A stretch of DNA of 27,179 nucleotides, from positions 1-27,179 of the IMG/VR virus record IMGVR_UViG_3300020436_000071; one strand, 5' to 3'. Origin of the DNA: a virus. The notes below the pieces were generated by a model that saw nothing but the letters and a program-made list of their open reading frames with translations, was not told where the DNA came from and did not search any database. Positions within the stretch are counted from its first letter, which is position 1. Each line of letters starts with the position of its first letter. Of the stretch, positions 13,668-22,713 are shown piece by piece. The position numbers and the translations under genes are program-made.

Positions 13668-16600
13668 TTATATAGTTGTTATGTCTGTTAGATTATCACC
13701 TTGTACTGAAATATCTGTTCCATTGTCCGCCTCAGTTTGAACAGATGTTGGTGAAACTATGTTTATTTCTACTGGTAAGGATTCGTCTGGCATTTCACTA
13801 TTCTTTACTCCACCATAAAATGAACGGAATGTAGATTCAAACTCATCATACCAAGGTTTGATATCAGAAGTTACTAATGATGAAGAATAAACATATGGTT
13901 GATTTGTAACTTCATCTAATGAACTACTATAATTCAATATAGTTTTTTGTATACCTCTTTTTAGTGTAGAATCTTGTGCTACTGAACAAGTTGCCTCATA
14001 GAAAAATTTTGGTGGTGTACCAACTACCATTGAACCACTATGTTCTGAACCATACAATGTACCATCAAAATCCAATCCTTTTAGTGAACCCAATCTATAT
14101 GTCCAACTAATGTTTGAACCACTATCCAATACAATTTCATCCTTTGATGAAGTTATATTTACCAATCCATTTACATTTCCTATGTGACCAAAACTACCAG
14201 TTCCTCTTGCTAAATCTAATCCAAAGTAATTAGTACTACCAGTAACTGCTCTGTTGAAATCTGTTACCTCTATATTACTTGATAATCCACTTGCACTTGA
14301 CTCGTATTGTACCATACCATCTGTTTGTGCAGAAATAGATTCTGATATTCTTACTAAATCAGGTAACGAACCAGATATAAAGTGGTGTGAACCACTTACA
14401 TTTTCATTATACACATCTATACTTTGACTCAAGAACTCATTCTTATCAGTATGCATACTTGATGTTATTTGATTACCATATGCAGTTTTTCTCTCATCAG
14501 GAAAATCATCAGTAACATATTCTTGTCTTTGGTTCAAAAATATAGTATCTTCTAAAATAAGTTTTTCTGGTACTGGTGTTAGTGAAGTTTTTACTTTTGA
14601 CCTCTCTAAAATATTAGGTTCTACCAATACACCTAATGTTGCATTAGCTCGAGCAGGAATCATTTGTCTCAATTGGTCAAATAATGTTTGGTCATAGTAA
14701 GTCAATAATCTCAAATAGTCAAAAAAGTTATTTGGACTTGAGTACTTTCTCCAATACCTATCACCTATGTATCTCAATGTTGGATAAAATTCTTTTTCTA
14801 AATCTTGTGGGTCACCAATGTAATTATCAAAATCTAAATTAGCAACTGTTGATATTATGTCTTCATTGATAACATCAGTTGGTGCAAAATATACTCCAAC
14901 CTTATTACTATCCAATGGTGCATAATCTAAAGAACTTTGTTCTCTACTCTCATCAACAGATAAAGGTGGAGCAGTACCACCACCATCAAATGAATCTTTT
15001 GGTCTTTGTCTTTCTATTCTAACCTTTACTGCACTTCTACGATTAGGACCGAGATTAGGTGTTTGCATCTGTTGTTTATCCACCACAGATGAAAAGTGTG
15101 GTCTATTACCACTTGTGTAATTATGTACACTTGCAGTATAAACTGCAGTTTGACGAGAACTTACATCATTTAGAAACTCATTACCACTCTCGTCTAAATT
15201 TTTATCATCATCACCTGATATTCTCAAAATCAATTTATCATAATGTGAATCGGAATCATTACCATTATATGTTTTTGGTGCACGAGTAAAATTATTGAAT
15301 ACACTTTCACTCAATGGTTCTGTCCATAATCTCATCTCCATCATCGAACCACTAAATGGTAAATAAGTCACACTACCAGATTGATATGTTGTGAGTAATG
15401 TTGGAGTTCCGTTACCACCAAATTGTAAAAAGTCACTACCAGTCCATGCAGTATTTACACTACCACTTAGAGCACTAACATTACCATCAAAACTAAAACT
15501 GACATGCGATGAGTATTGAATTTTTTCTCTACTTGCATCGTATTTTTTGACAAACATATCATATTGTACATCAGATGGTACTGAATCACTTGTGATTGGT
15601 GACAAGTATGAACCAGAACCTCTTGTAATCATTACAGAATAAAATTCATTATCATATACTGGCATTATTGATGATGTTACAAAATGATTCTTACCATTGG
15701 AATCTTCAAGAAATAATCCAACAGAACCCATATTATCAGAAGAACCATTGTCATTTAGAACTACGAACATTTTATCATTATCAGCCTGTATCAACATTTG
15801 ATTTGAACTCGATAGTTCTGACCTAAATCTAAATTGTAAGGTTTCAAACTTTCTACTTGATTGGTCATCAATTGGATTTGGAACTTTTATATAAGTACCA
15901 CCACTTCTCTTGAACTCTAATGCCTTTGTAAACTTACGAGTTATCTCAAAGGTTGGGTCTGCAGTAACATCTCCACCAACTGCTGGGCCACCATATTCTC
16001 TGACTCTCAATATTGTACTTGGTATACCATAACAATTCAAAATATATTTCATTGCTCTTGGAGTACCTTTGTACTTCAAAAATAATGGCATATTATTTAG
16101 TATTCTATTCCAAATTTCATTTGTAATGTCTTCTTCTGGTGTGAGTGAACTTTGTGCATATTTTCTTTGGTCACCACTACCACTCACATAAGCACCTAAT
16201 GCTATTTTGTCAAGTTTTACTAAATCTCTACCTTGTTGTAATTTCCAACCAAATGATTTTGCAACTGAAGTAATTAAGTTTTTAGACAATCCTTTGTTTA
16301 CATCGTCTTCTCTATCATAAGTTTGTGTCAATCCACCAATGTACGCTCTTTCATTATCAAAGAAATGACCAACCATTTTGAATAATTTGACAAATTCTGT
16401 ATTGTCTATATTTTCTTGTACATATAATGGTAAATTATTATCCAATGAACCAAAGTTATTTGTATCAAATAATGATGCACTTGTAATCTGTTCTGTTAGC
16501 CAACTTTGTGCCTGTGAAGTTGAAACTGGTGCAAGAACATATGGGTCGAAATAAGTACCACTACCACCAATTTTTGGCCACGCATTATCGTAAAATTCAC

Positions 16601-19600
16601 CATTTGAACTTGATAGGTAAGAAGAAGATTGTTCATACATATAAGTTTCAAATGGGTCAAAACTATTTAGTACTTCTCTTCGTAATTTTGCCCACTTTTT
16701 TATTTCGTCTTTTACTATAGAACCAGTAGCTGGTGTGTTTGCAGCATTTCCTAAATATCCACTACCACTATATGTACCAACTAAAGAAGAACTATAATTT
16801 GCATATGTTTCCATCCTTATCAGTTTGTCTCTAAATATTTTTATTCTGTCCTCAACACTTGATAAGTTTATAAAATTTTCAAATTTACTAAAATCAACAT
16901 TCATAGTAGCCGAATCACTACCACTAATGTATTTATTTTCTATTGCCTCTTGTACAGAAGAACCACTCAACCCAACCACATCATAATAATTTTCAAATTT
17001 TGTAGTTCTATCACGAACTGGTGAATCTAATCCCGTACCAAGATTTGGTAATCTCAAAACACTTGTGGGATTGGGTGCATTTATAAATGGATTCAACCTA
17101 ACTTTTTCTACCATTGGTGAAACAATCTCTTCACATACATAAACATTATCTTGTGGATTTACATCTGTCATAGAATTTAATGTTTTGTATACTACTGAGT
17201 ATGGATAGTTTGGAACTGTATCTTTGTCCGCTTTAAAATTTGTAGTTAGATAATGTTTACCATTACCAAAGTTCAATATTGTGTTTAGATTATCTTCTTT
17301 TGTCATATTGTAACGAGATACCCAATTCAAATGTACTTTTTCAGTTGGTACAACATCATTTGTTTCCCAACCCAATGGTGTTGCCTTTGACTCATAAGTA
17401 CTCTCCAATCTTATTAGGTCTGGAGTTATTATCTCAGTAATATTTGCTTCAAAATCTGCATATACAGGTGAAGAAGATTCTTCTTTTGAGGTATATTCTA
17501 TAATGAATTCAAATGAATTGAATTGGTTCACACCAGCAATATTTCTAGCAACCCCACTCATACCTAAAACACCATCGGTGTACGAGTTATCAGGTACAGT
17601 AATTGTATTGTTTTCTATATCAACTTCGGTAATTGGTATTTTCATATCACCAAGTGTTGGTGTTGCCACTTGTACACCATCTTCTCTTTCATCCATAATA
17701 CCAGTAGCAAGTATTGGACCACTAACAAAAGTTGTGTTACCTATTGGTATTGGTTGTCTATGACCATAAAAATAAAGTTGTATATCTCTGTTTATTACCC
17801 ATGCACTTCCAACTGGAAATTCAACAAAGTAATCACCAAACTCATTTACTTTATTTACTTGAACTAATTTTAATGCCTTTGGAGTTTGTTCTGGATTTAC
17901 ATCACTTGACATTTGACCAAATGTTCTTACAAAAAAGTGGTCATCATTTAGTCTCCAATTCCAACCTCTCCACTCATACTCATTACTTGTGGTTAGTGTA
18001 CCTCTCTTCATATTTTGTCTACCAAATCTGATAGCACCTAAGATGTAAGAGAAGTACAATCTTCTAGCTCTTCGTACTTCGTTTCTTCTTCTTATCAATT
18101 CTCTAAATCTTCTAAATGCATATGCATACCAAGCAGCTGTTGTGGTTGCAAAAAGACCAGCACCTACTGCAGCTAAAGCAAGAAGATTTTTAGGTTGTAG
18201 TCTTGGCATATTTTTAGTAGTTGGAATCTTATCTTTACCACCCCATCTTATCTCAAGTTCAGATTTTGCCTCAGGAAATGAGATAGTTGCATCTGTATCG
18301 GGTACAAGAAATTTTATCACAAGTGATTGGTCACTTTCTAATGTTTCTGGTGTTAATAAATTATTGAATGTAGCAAGTGGTATAGGTTCTTTAGCATTTG
18401 TGATTGCATCATCCGTGATGATATCTTCTATATCTTCAGCATCAAAATCAATTCCAAAATCTTCTGGTTCAGGATCGAATCTGTTTACATTTGCCTCTAC
18501 TGTTATTTCATCATTTTCATTCAAAACACTTACAGGAACTCTCAACAATCTATTTGGGCCAGCCCAAGACTCGTTAGTCACATCATTACCATTTATAAAC
18601 CAAGTAAATGTTACGGGTTTTTGTTCTGTTTGTGAACTAAATACACCAACCTCAACATCTATTGTTCCTGCTTCCACATCATCATCTGATATGTACAAAT
18701 AGTATCGTTTATCGTCACTTCCTTGATTGGTTAGTCTTTGACCATTACCATTACCAACATCTTGATTTCTTATAAATCTTGGATTACCAAACCAAACTCC
18801 TCTAAATCCTGATGGTGGGTTTACTGGTGGTTCTTGTGGAGTTTGTGATATATTTGCTCTTGGTTCATAGTGATATAATCCAACATGCACACCACCACCA
18901 GCTTTTGTTGCTGACATTTTGAAATCTAATCTAACCTTATCACCATTTTTCAAATAATTAGAAGTCAATGGTTGTATTCTTGAGGATAAACCTAACCATC
19001 TTCTTGGGTTAGATGCACCTACTGGATCTTGTGCAGTACCTTGCCAACCATCGTCTGTTTGAAATTGGTCGTTTAGGTTAGGAAATACCATTGCAATATC
19101 TCCTTCTGCTCCTTTCCCATCAGTAAAATGTGCGTGATATCCTGAAGTTGAAGTTCCTCTATGTGCACCTCTTGTAAAATAATTAAAACCAGGTGTCCAA
19201 TTTTGAACTCTTATTGAATTTTTATGTAATGTGTTATCCCACTTATATCTTCTTGATAAAGGTCTTCGTGTTTCTTGTTGTTCAAAGTCACCAAAACTAT
19301 CATCAATCATAGGTATTTCAACTCTATTCTCACTATTATCTCTTTCGAGTTGTTCAGTTTTTACAACAGATTTTTTCAAAGTTATCATACCACCTTGACT
19401 CATCTTTTCATTTAGTGAATCTGTGTCTGATAAAGTAAGTTGTATTTTATTTTCAGATAGATTTGAATTTTCTGTTTGTATAAATCTTGCAGTACCTGTT
19501 GTTTGTTTTTCCAATTCTTCAGACCTAGCAGTTCTAACAAAATCTGTTACCTCTTCACCACTTTCAATCTGAAATCCTGTTAGAAATAAATTAGAACCAG

Positions 19601-21218
19601 CCTGTGGGTCTAAATGTGATATAGAAACCATCATATTACTTGGAGAACCTTTCGTTGATTCTTCAGAACCACGATATGTTTTTGAGATTCTTATGTATCT
19701 AAATTTATCATCGGTTTCTAACGCACTATATGTTGTAACATCCACAACTCTTGATGGGTCATTTGAACCATCCATATTACTTATTTCAGTTCTGATTCTG
19801 ATTTCTCTTCCTAAAACATCATCAGAAACATTATGGTCTTCAAATGGAAATGATGTTTGATTTCCCAATTCATATGCAGCAACATAATAGGAAATTGTAA
19901 AAGGCCCATCCGTTAGTGGAGTTTTCAAATCAAATACTTTTTTTATACCATACATCCAAACATAATTGTTTGATGCTGCAATCTGACCAGGTAAGTCTGC
20001 CCTTTCTTGTGCAACTCTCATTCTCACTACAGAATTACTTATAGGAGTTTTTCTAAAAATATCAAATCTTGGATTAGTATTACCATCAGGTAAATTCAAT
20101 AGTTCAGTATCTGCTGGTAAATATGTTAGTTCTACTAATCCGTTGTCTAACTCATAAAGTGCATTTGGATTACTTACATCATCTCCAAAGGCTACTTTTC
20201 TTTTGAAAACAGGTCTTATTGGTGCCCAAGGAGTTTCATATGTTAGTTGAAATGTTGGAAATCCATTAAAATTATTTTCTAAAAATTCTGTTTGTGTAAA
20301 TTTACCAGCACCTTGTGATATACCAAAGTCCTCTAAGAATGTATTGTTTCTTGCTAAATTTACAGTTGGGTCTATAATTTCAGTTTCTATTGTTGGTGAT
20401 AAAGTTTCCGATTCAGATGGGTCTATTTCTTCTCCAAGATATATTGAATCCCTTACCAACAATCTACCACCTTTGAATTTACTTGTAAAACCTGGATCAT
20501 CAGGATGTCTATTTGTTAGTCTGAATGTATTATGTTCATCAATATTTGTTCCGTATGTCTCGAATCTACCACCACCAAAATCAGGTTTACCAAGACCCTC
20601 ATAGTAAACACAAGTGTATCCAAGTAGTCTAAAATCTTCTTTGAATTTATCATCGTTTATAAAGTGTGGTATTATTCGTGCTTCAGTTTGGTTTGGTGAA
20701 ACTTCGTGAATCATATATGCATAAGGTTTTAGAAATAACTCAAAACTTATTTCTGGTTTTATACCAGCATATATTCTACCATCAACATCTACCCAATAAT
20801 CTCCATCATATGGAGTATCACTTGAATCAACTAATATGAATTCATCTCTACCACCAGTTGCTCTAAAGAAATACACCTCTACATTATAGTTACCAATAAC
20901 ATAGTCAGCTTCATTCAGTATTCTATGAACATCAACCCTAATTTTTTCTAATCCACCATCAAAAGATGCATCTCCTGTACCATCAGGTTGTATGATATTC
21001 ATATATGGATTATCTATTTGGTCTAACCAATAATGTTTTACACTCTTTAGAAAATTATCATCCTCATCTTTTATGATGACTTCAATAAAATCATTTTCGT
21101 GTGTACCATATGGTGGGTCTACAATTACAGGATCAACAGAATCTACAATTAGTAAATCTTCAATACTATTTGGTATTCTACTATAATGACCTGTTTTTTC
21201 GTTATACTCTAATGCCAT
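13668..21218 (-). CDS. Giant baseplate/tail structural protein (gp7 position) with LamG-like domain
   Basis: The 2516-residue protein follows gp25 and gp6 where T4 carries gp7, but is more than twice as long (T4 gp7 is 1032 aa). Residues 1-110 read as an Ig-like or baseplate strand-rich segment. Residues 290-600 include jelly-roll-like sequence (NLARNNTFLEDF; FTISYYVAAYELG) that could bind carbohydrate. A hydrophobic stretch (about 1012-1035) and an Arg-rich stretch (1036-1053) sit mid-protein. At 1705-1745 comes WNRILNNMPLFLKYKGTPRA and ILNCYGIPSTILRVREYGG, a motif typical of large phage tail proteins. A concanavalin/LamG-like domain spans about 1760-1980. The C-terminal 500 residues contain YIGDRYWRKYSSPNNFFDYL and Ser/Gly-rich sequence. 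Its start overlaps the upstream stop by one base. Gp7 homology is by position only. Confidence 0.8.
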   Translation of the reverse strand: MALEYNEKTGHYSRIPNSIEDLLIVDSVDPVIVDPPYGTHENDFIEVIIKDEDDNFLKSVKHYWLDQIDNPYMNIIQPDGTGDASFDGGLEKIRVDVHRILNEADYVIGNYNVEVYFFRATGGRDEFILVDSSDTPYDGDYWVDVDGRIYAGIKPEISFELFLKPYAYMIHEVSPNQTEARIIPHFINDDKFKEDFRLLGYTCVYYEGLGKPDFGGGRFETYGTNIDEHNTFRLTNRHPDDPGFTSKFKGGRLLVRDSIYLGEEIDPSESETLSPTIETEIIDPTVNLARNNTFLEDFGISQGAGKFTQTEFLENNFNGFPTFQLTYETPWAPIRPVFKRKVAFGDDVSNPNALYELDNGLVELTYLPADTELLNLPDGNTNPRFDIFRKTPISNSVVRMRVAQERADLPGQIAASNNYVWMYGIKKVFDLKTPLTDGPFTISYYVAAYELGNQTSFPFEDHNVSDDVLGREIRIRTEISNMDGSNDPSRVVDVTTYSALETDDKFRYIRISKTYRGSEESTKGSPSNMMVSISHLDPQAGSNLFLTGFQIESGEEVTDFVRTARSEELEKQTTGTARFIQTENSNLSENKIQLTLSDTDSLNEKMSQGGMITLKKSVVKTEQLERDNSENRVEIPMIDDSFGDFEQQETRRPLSRRYKWDNTLHKNSIRVQNWTPGFNYFTRGAHRGTSTSGYHAHFTDGKGAEGDIAMVFPNLNDQFQTDDGWQGTAQDPVGASNPRRWLGLSSRIQPLTSNYLKNGDKVRLDFKMSATKAGGGVHVGLYHYEPRANISQTPQEPPVNPPSGFRGVWFGNPRFIRNQDVGNGNGQRLTNQGSDDKRYYLYISDDDVEAGTIDVEVGVFSSQTEQKPVTFTWFINGNDVTNESWAGPNRLLRVPVSVLNENDEITVEANVNRFDPEPEDFGIDFDAEDIEDIITDDAITNAKEPIPLATFNNLLTPETLESDQSLVIKFLVPDTDATISFPEAKSELEIRWGGKDKIPTTKNMPRLQPKNLLALAAVGAGLFATTTAAWYAYAFRRFRELIRRRNEVRRARRLYFSYILGAIRFGRQNMKRGTLTTSNEYEWRGWNWRLNDDHFFVRTFGQMSSDVNPEQTPKALKLVQVNKVNEFGDYFVEFPVGSAWVINRDIQLYFYGHRQPIPIGNTTFVSGPILATGIMDEREDGVQVATPTLGDMKIPITEVDIENNTITVPDNSYTDGVLGMSGVARNIAGVNQFNSFEFIIEYTSKEESSSPVYADFEANITEIITPDLIRLESTYESKATPLGWETNDVVPTEKVHLNWVSRYNMTKEDNLNTILNFGNGKHYLTTNFKADKDTVPNYPYSVVYKTLNSMTDVNPQDNVYVCEEIVSPMVEKVRLNPFINAPNPTSVLRLPNLGTGLDSPVRDRTTKFENYYDVVGLSGSSVQEAIENKYISGSDSATMNVDFSKFENFINLSSVEDRIKIFRDKLIRMETYANYSSSLVGTYSGSGYLGNAANTPATGSIVKDEIKKWAKLRREVLNSFDPFETYMYEQSSSYLSSSNGEFYDNAWPKIGGSGTYFDPYVLAPVSTSQAQSWLTEQITSASLFDTNNFGSLDNNLPLYVQENIDNTEFVKLFKMVGHFFDNERAYIGGLTQTYDREDDVNKGLSKNLITSVAKSFGWKLQQGRDLVKLDKIALGAYVSGSGDQRKYAQSSLTPEEDITNEIWNRILNNMPLFLKYKGTPRAMKYILNCYGIPSTILRVREYGGPAVGGDVTADPTFEITRKFTKALEFKRSGGTYIKVPNPIDDQSSRKFETLQFRFRSELSSSNQMLIQADNDKMFVVLNDNGSSDNMGSVGLFLEDSNGKNHFVTSSIMPVYDNEFYSVMITRGSGSYLSPITSDSVPSDVQYDMFVKKYDASREKIQYSSHVSFSFDGNVSALSGSVNTAWTGSDFLQFGGNGTPTLLTTYQSGSVTYLPFSGSMMEMRLWTEPLSESVFNNFTRAPKTYNGNDSDSHYDKLILRISGDDDKNLDESGNEFLNDVSSRQTAVYTASVHNYTSGNRPHFSSVVDKQQMQTPNLGPNRRSAVKVRIERQRPKDSFDGGGTAPPLSVDESREQSSLDYAPLDSNKVGVYFAPTDVINEDIISTVANLDFDNYIGDPQDLEKEFYPTLRYIGDRYWRKYSSPNNFFDYLRLLTYYDQTLFDQLRQMIPARANATLGVLVEPNILERSKVKTSLTPVPEKLILEDTIFLNQRQEYVTDDFPDERKTAYGNQITSSMHTDKNEFLSQSIDVYNENVSGSHHFISGSLPDLVRISESISAQTDGMVQYESSASGLSSNIEVTDFNRAVTGSTNYFGLDLARGTGSFGHIGNVNGLVNITSSKDEIVLDSGSNISWTYRLGSLKGLDFDGTLYGSEHSGSMVVGTPPKFFYEATCSVAQDSTLKRGIQKTILNYSSSLDEVTNQPYVYSSSLVTSDIKPWYDEFESTFRSFYGGVKNSEMPDESLPVEINIVSPTSVQTEADNGTDISVQGDNLTDITTI

Positions 21219-21571
21219 TAGAATTCCTCAAATTGTCTTGATATAATTAGATTCATTTCGTCCCCACCACGATATTTTGGTTTTGATTTTTTTATGTATG
21301 CAAACTGATGAAAATCTTGTGAACGAGGTGCTTCATTTACATCCAAATCACCGACAATTTCTGAATATAATTGTATTCGTCCATCATCACCTTTTAGTGA
21401 TGTTTGTGTATTTATCTGATAACCTGGATCATCTCCATTACCTAATGGAAAAGTTTTTGCAATCCACTCTGCTACTATTTTTTCATAGTTTTGTCTATAT
21501 GCTCTTTCATCACGAGTTGTTATTTCTTGATAAAGAGCACTATATTTTAGTTCTTCTGGTGTATATGGCAT
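21218..21571 (-). CDS. Small hypothetical baseplate-region protein
   Basis: A 117-residue protein between the DNRLRE-like gene and the giant tail protein. It has an N-terminal helical half (YTPEELKYSALYQEITTRDE, then a Tyr/Arg/Lys helix with VAEWIAKTFP) and a polar C-terminal half ending in IISRQFEEF. No family recognised. GAGG precedes ATG 21571 and the stop overlaps the giant gene's start (TAATG), so the two are translated together; it may be an adaptor or assembly partner of the giant protein. Confidence 0.62.
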   Translation of the reverse strand: MPYTPEELKYSALYQEITTRDERAYRQNYEKIVAEWIAKTFPLGNGDDPGYQINTQTSLKGDDGRIQLYSEIVGDLDVNEAPRSQDFHQFAYIKKSKPKYRGGDEMNLIISRQFEEF

Positions 21572-21573
21572 TT

Positions 21574-22710
21574 TTACCTCGTAACATCAAATTGAAAATC
21601 GTTGTCATATATTTCATTGGTTTCATCAAGTGTACCACTACCACTAACAACTTTATATAATATTCTATACGACCTTTCTGATTGTAATCCATTCAACCAA
21701 ACATTGAAGTAATGTCCAGTAGAATCTAAACTTAGTTTTGACCCACTACCAAATGGTACAATTACATCTTCAGTTTTTGCATCTCTAATTGAGTAATAAG
21801 AAGTTTGTGGTAAATATTTTATATCACTTGCAACAGATGCAGTTGCAAAACTTCTTGCTGGATATCTGTCTCTAGCAGCTACTCTAAATCTTACTTTTGA
21901 ATTTTCTTTATATTCAGGTCTCAAACCTTTCATATAAAATACTATATCATCAAGTTCGGAAGAACTAAATGCAGATAGTGAACCTGTAGTAAAGGAAGAA
22001 TCGTCCCATACTAATTCAAGTCTTGGTGAGAATACAGTATTTGTTTGTCGTGAGAAGAAAGAAAAATTACCATAATGTGTAGTGTTACCTTCGGGTTGAG
22101 TTGTGTCTTCATTACCAATACTACCACTTCTCTTCAACATAAATCCATCATTGTTTAGAGAACCTGATAACCAATGTTGTACTATGTTGGTAACTTTCAT
22201 TCTCATATCTTCTGTTTCATTTGTAAATGATTGAGAAGCCTCAACACTACGAGCAACTGAATCTAAATTAGTCACACTACCACTATACCAAGTTCCACCA
22301 CTTTCGTTACTACCACTTACCCATTGGTCTGCAGTAGTCTCATTAGTTCTGTATCTCCAAGAACATCCATCGGTGGTTGTTGGGTTATCAAATCTTTTAC
22401 CACTACCCTCTGTCCAAGATTGACTAACAGGATATGCATATAACTCATCCTCACTTGTCAATTCACTTGGATTTGCATCATATAAGTTTAGATAGAAATC
22501 AGCGGAAGGTGGAATCAACCCATCTTCTATGGATTGTGATATACTTGTCAAATCAAATTTGATAAGAACTCTCGAAACATTTACAACTGAACCATCATCG
22601 TTCATATGTTTTACTACTTCTAAAATCTCGTCCCTACCAGAATTTATACTTGAGGAAGCACCACCTTCATATAAGGTTGAATCTGAATTTGGATATATAA
22701 AATAATGCAT
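21574..22710 (-). CDS. Baseplate-region structural protein with DNRLRE-like N-terminus
   Basis: The 378-residue protein opens with MHYFIYPNSDSTLYEGG, then NSGRDEILEV and a strand RVLIKFDLTSI, the signature of the DNRLRE (disaggregatase-related) beta fold: P-x-x-D-x-x-x-Y, N-x-G-x-D, L-I-K-F-D. Further parts are Ser/Gly/Trp-rich (QHWLSGSLNNDGFMLKRSG is the second half of that fold). The remaining C-terminal 170 residues look like a Fn3/Ig-type strand domain. Proteins of this kind sit on phage baseplates and may touch polysaccharide; no catalytic site is seen. GGAG precedes ATG 22710. It follows gp6 by only three bases. Confidence 0.7.
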   Translation of the reverse strand: MHYFIYPNSDSTLYEGGASSSINSGRDEILEVVKHMNDDGSVVNVSRVLIKFDLTSISQSIEDGLIPPSADFYLNLYDANPSELTSEDELYAYPVSQSWTEGSGKRFDNPTTTDGCSWRYRTNETTADQWVSGSNESGGTWYSGSVTNLDSVARSVEASQSFTNETEDMRMKVTNIVQHWLSGSLNNDGFMLKRSGSIGNEDTTQPEGNTTHYGNFSFFSRQTNTVFSPRLELVWDDSSFTTGSLSAFSSSELDDIVFYMKGLRPEYKENSKVRFRVAARDRYPARSFATASVASDIKYLPQTSYYSIRDAKTEDVIVPFGSGSKLSLDSTGHYFNVWLNGLQSERSYRILYKVVSGSGTLDETNEIYDNDFQFDVTR

Positions 22711-22713
22711 TTA

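Noticed and set aside
18142-18702. 186-codon plus-strand frame opposite the giant tail gene
   Set aside because: It lies entirely antisense to a well-supported coding region, is Ser-rich as expected from the complement of that gene's codons, and shows no convincing family or ribosome binding site.
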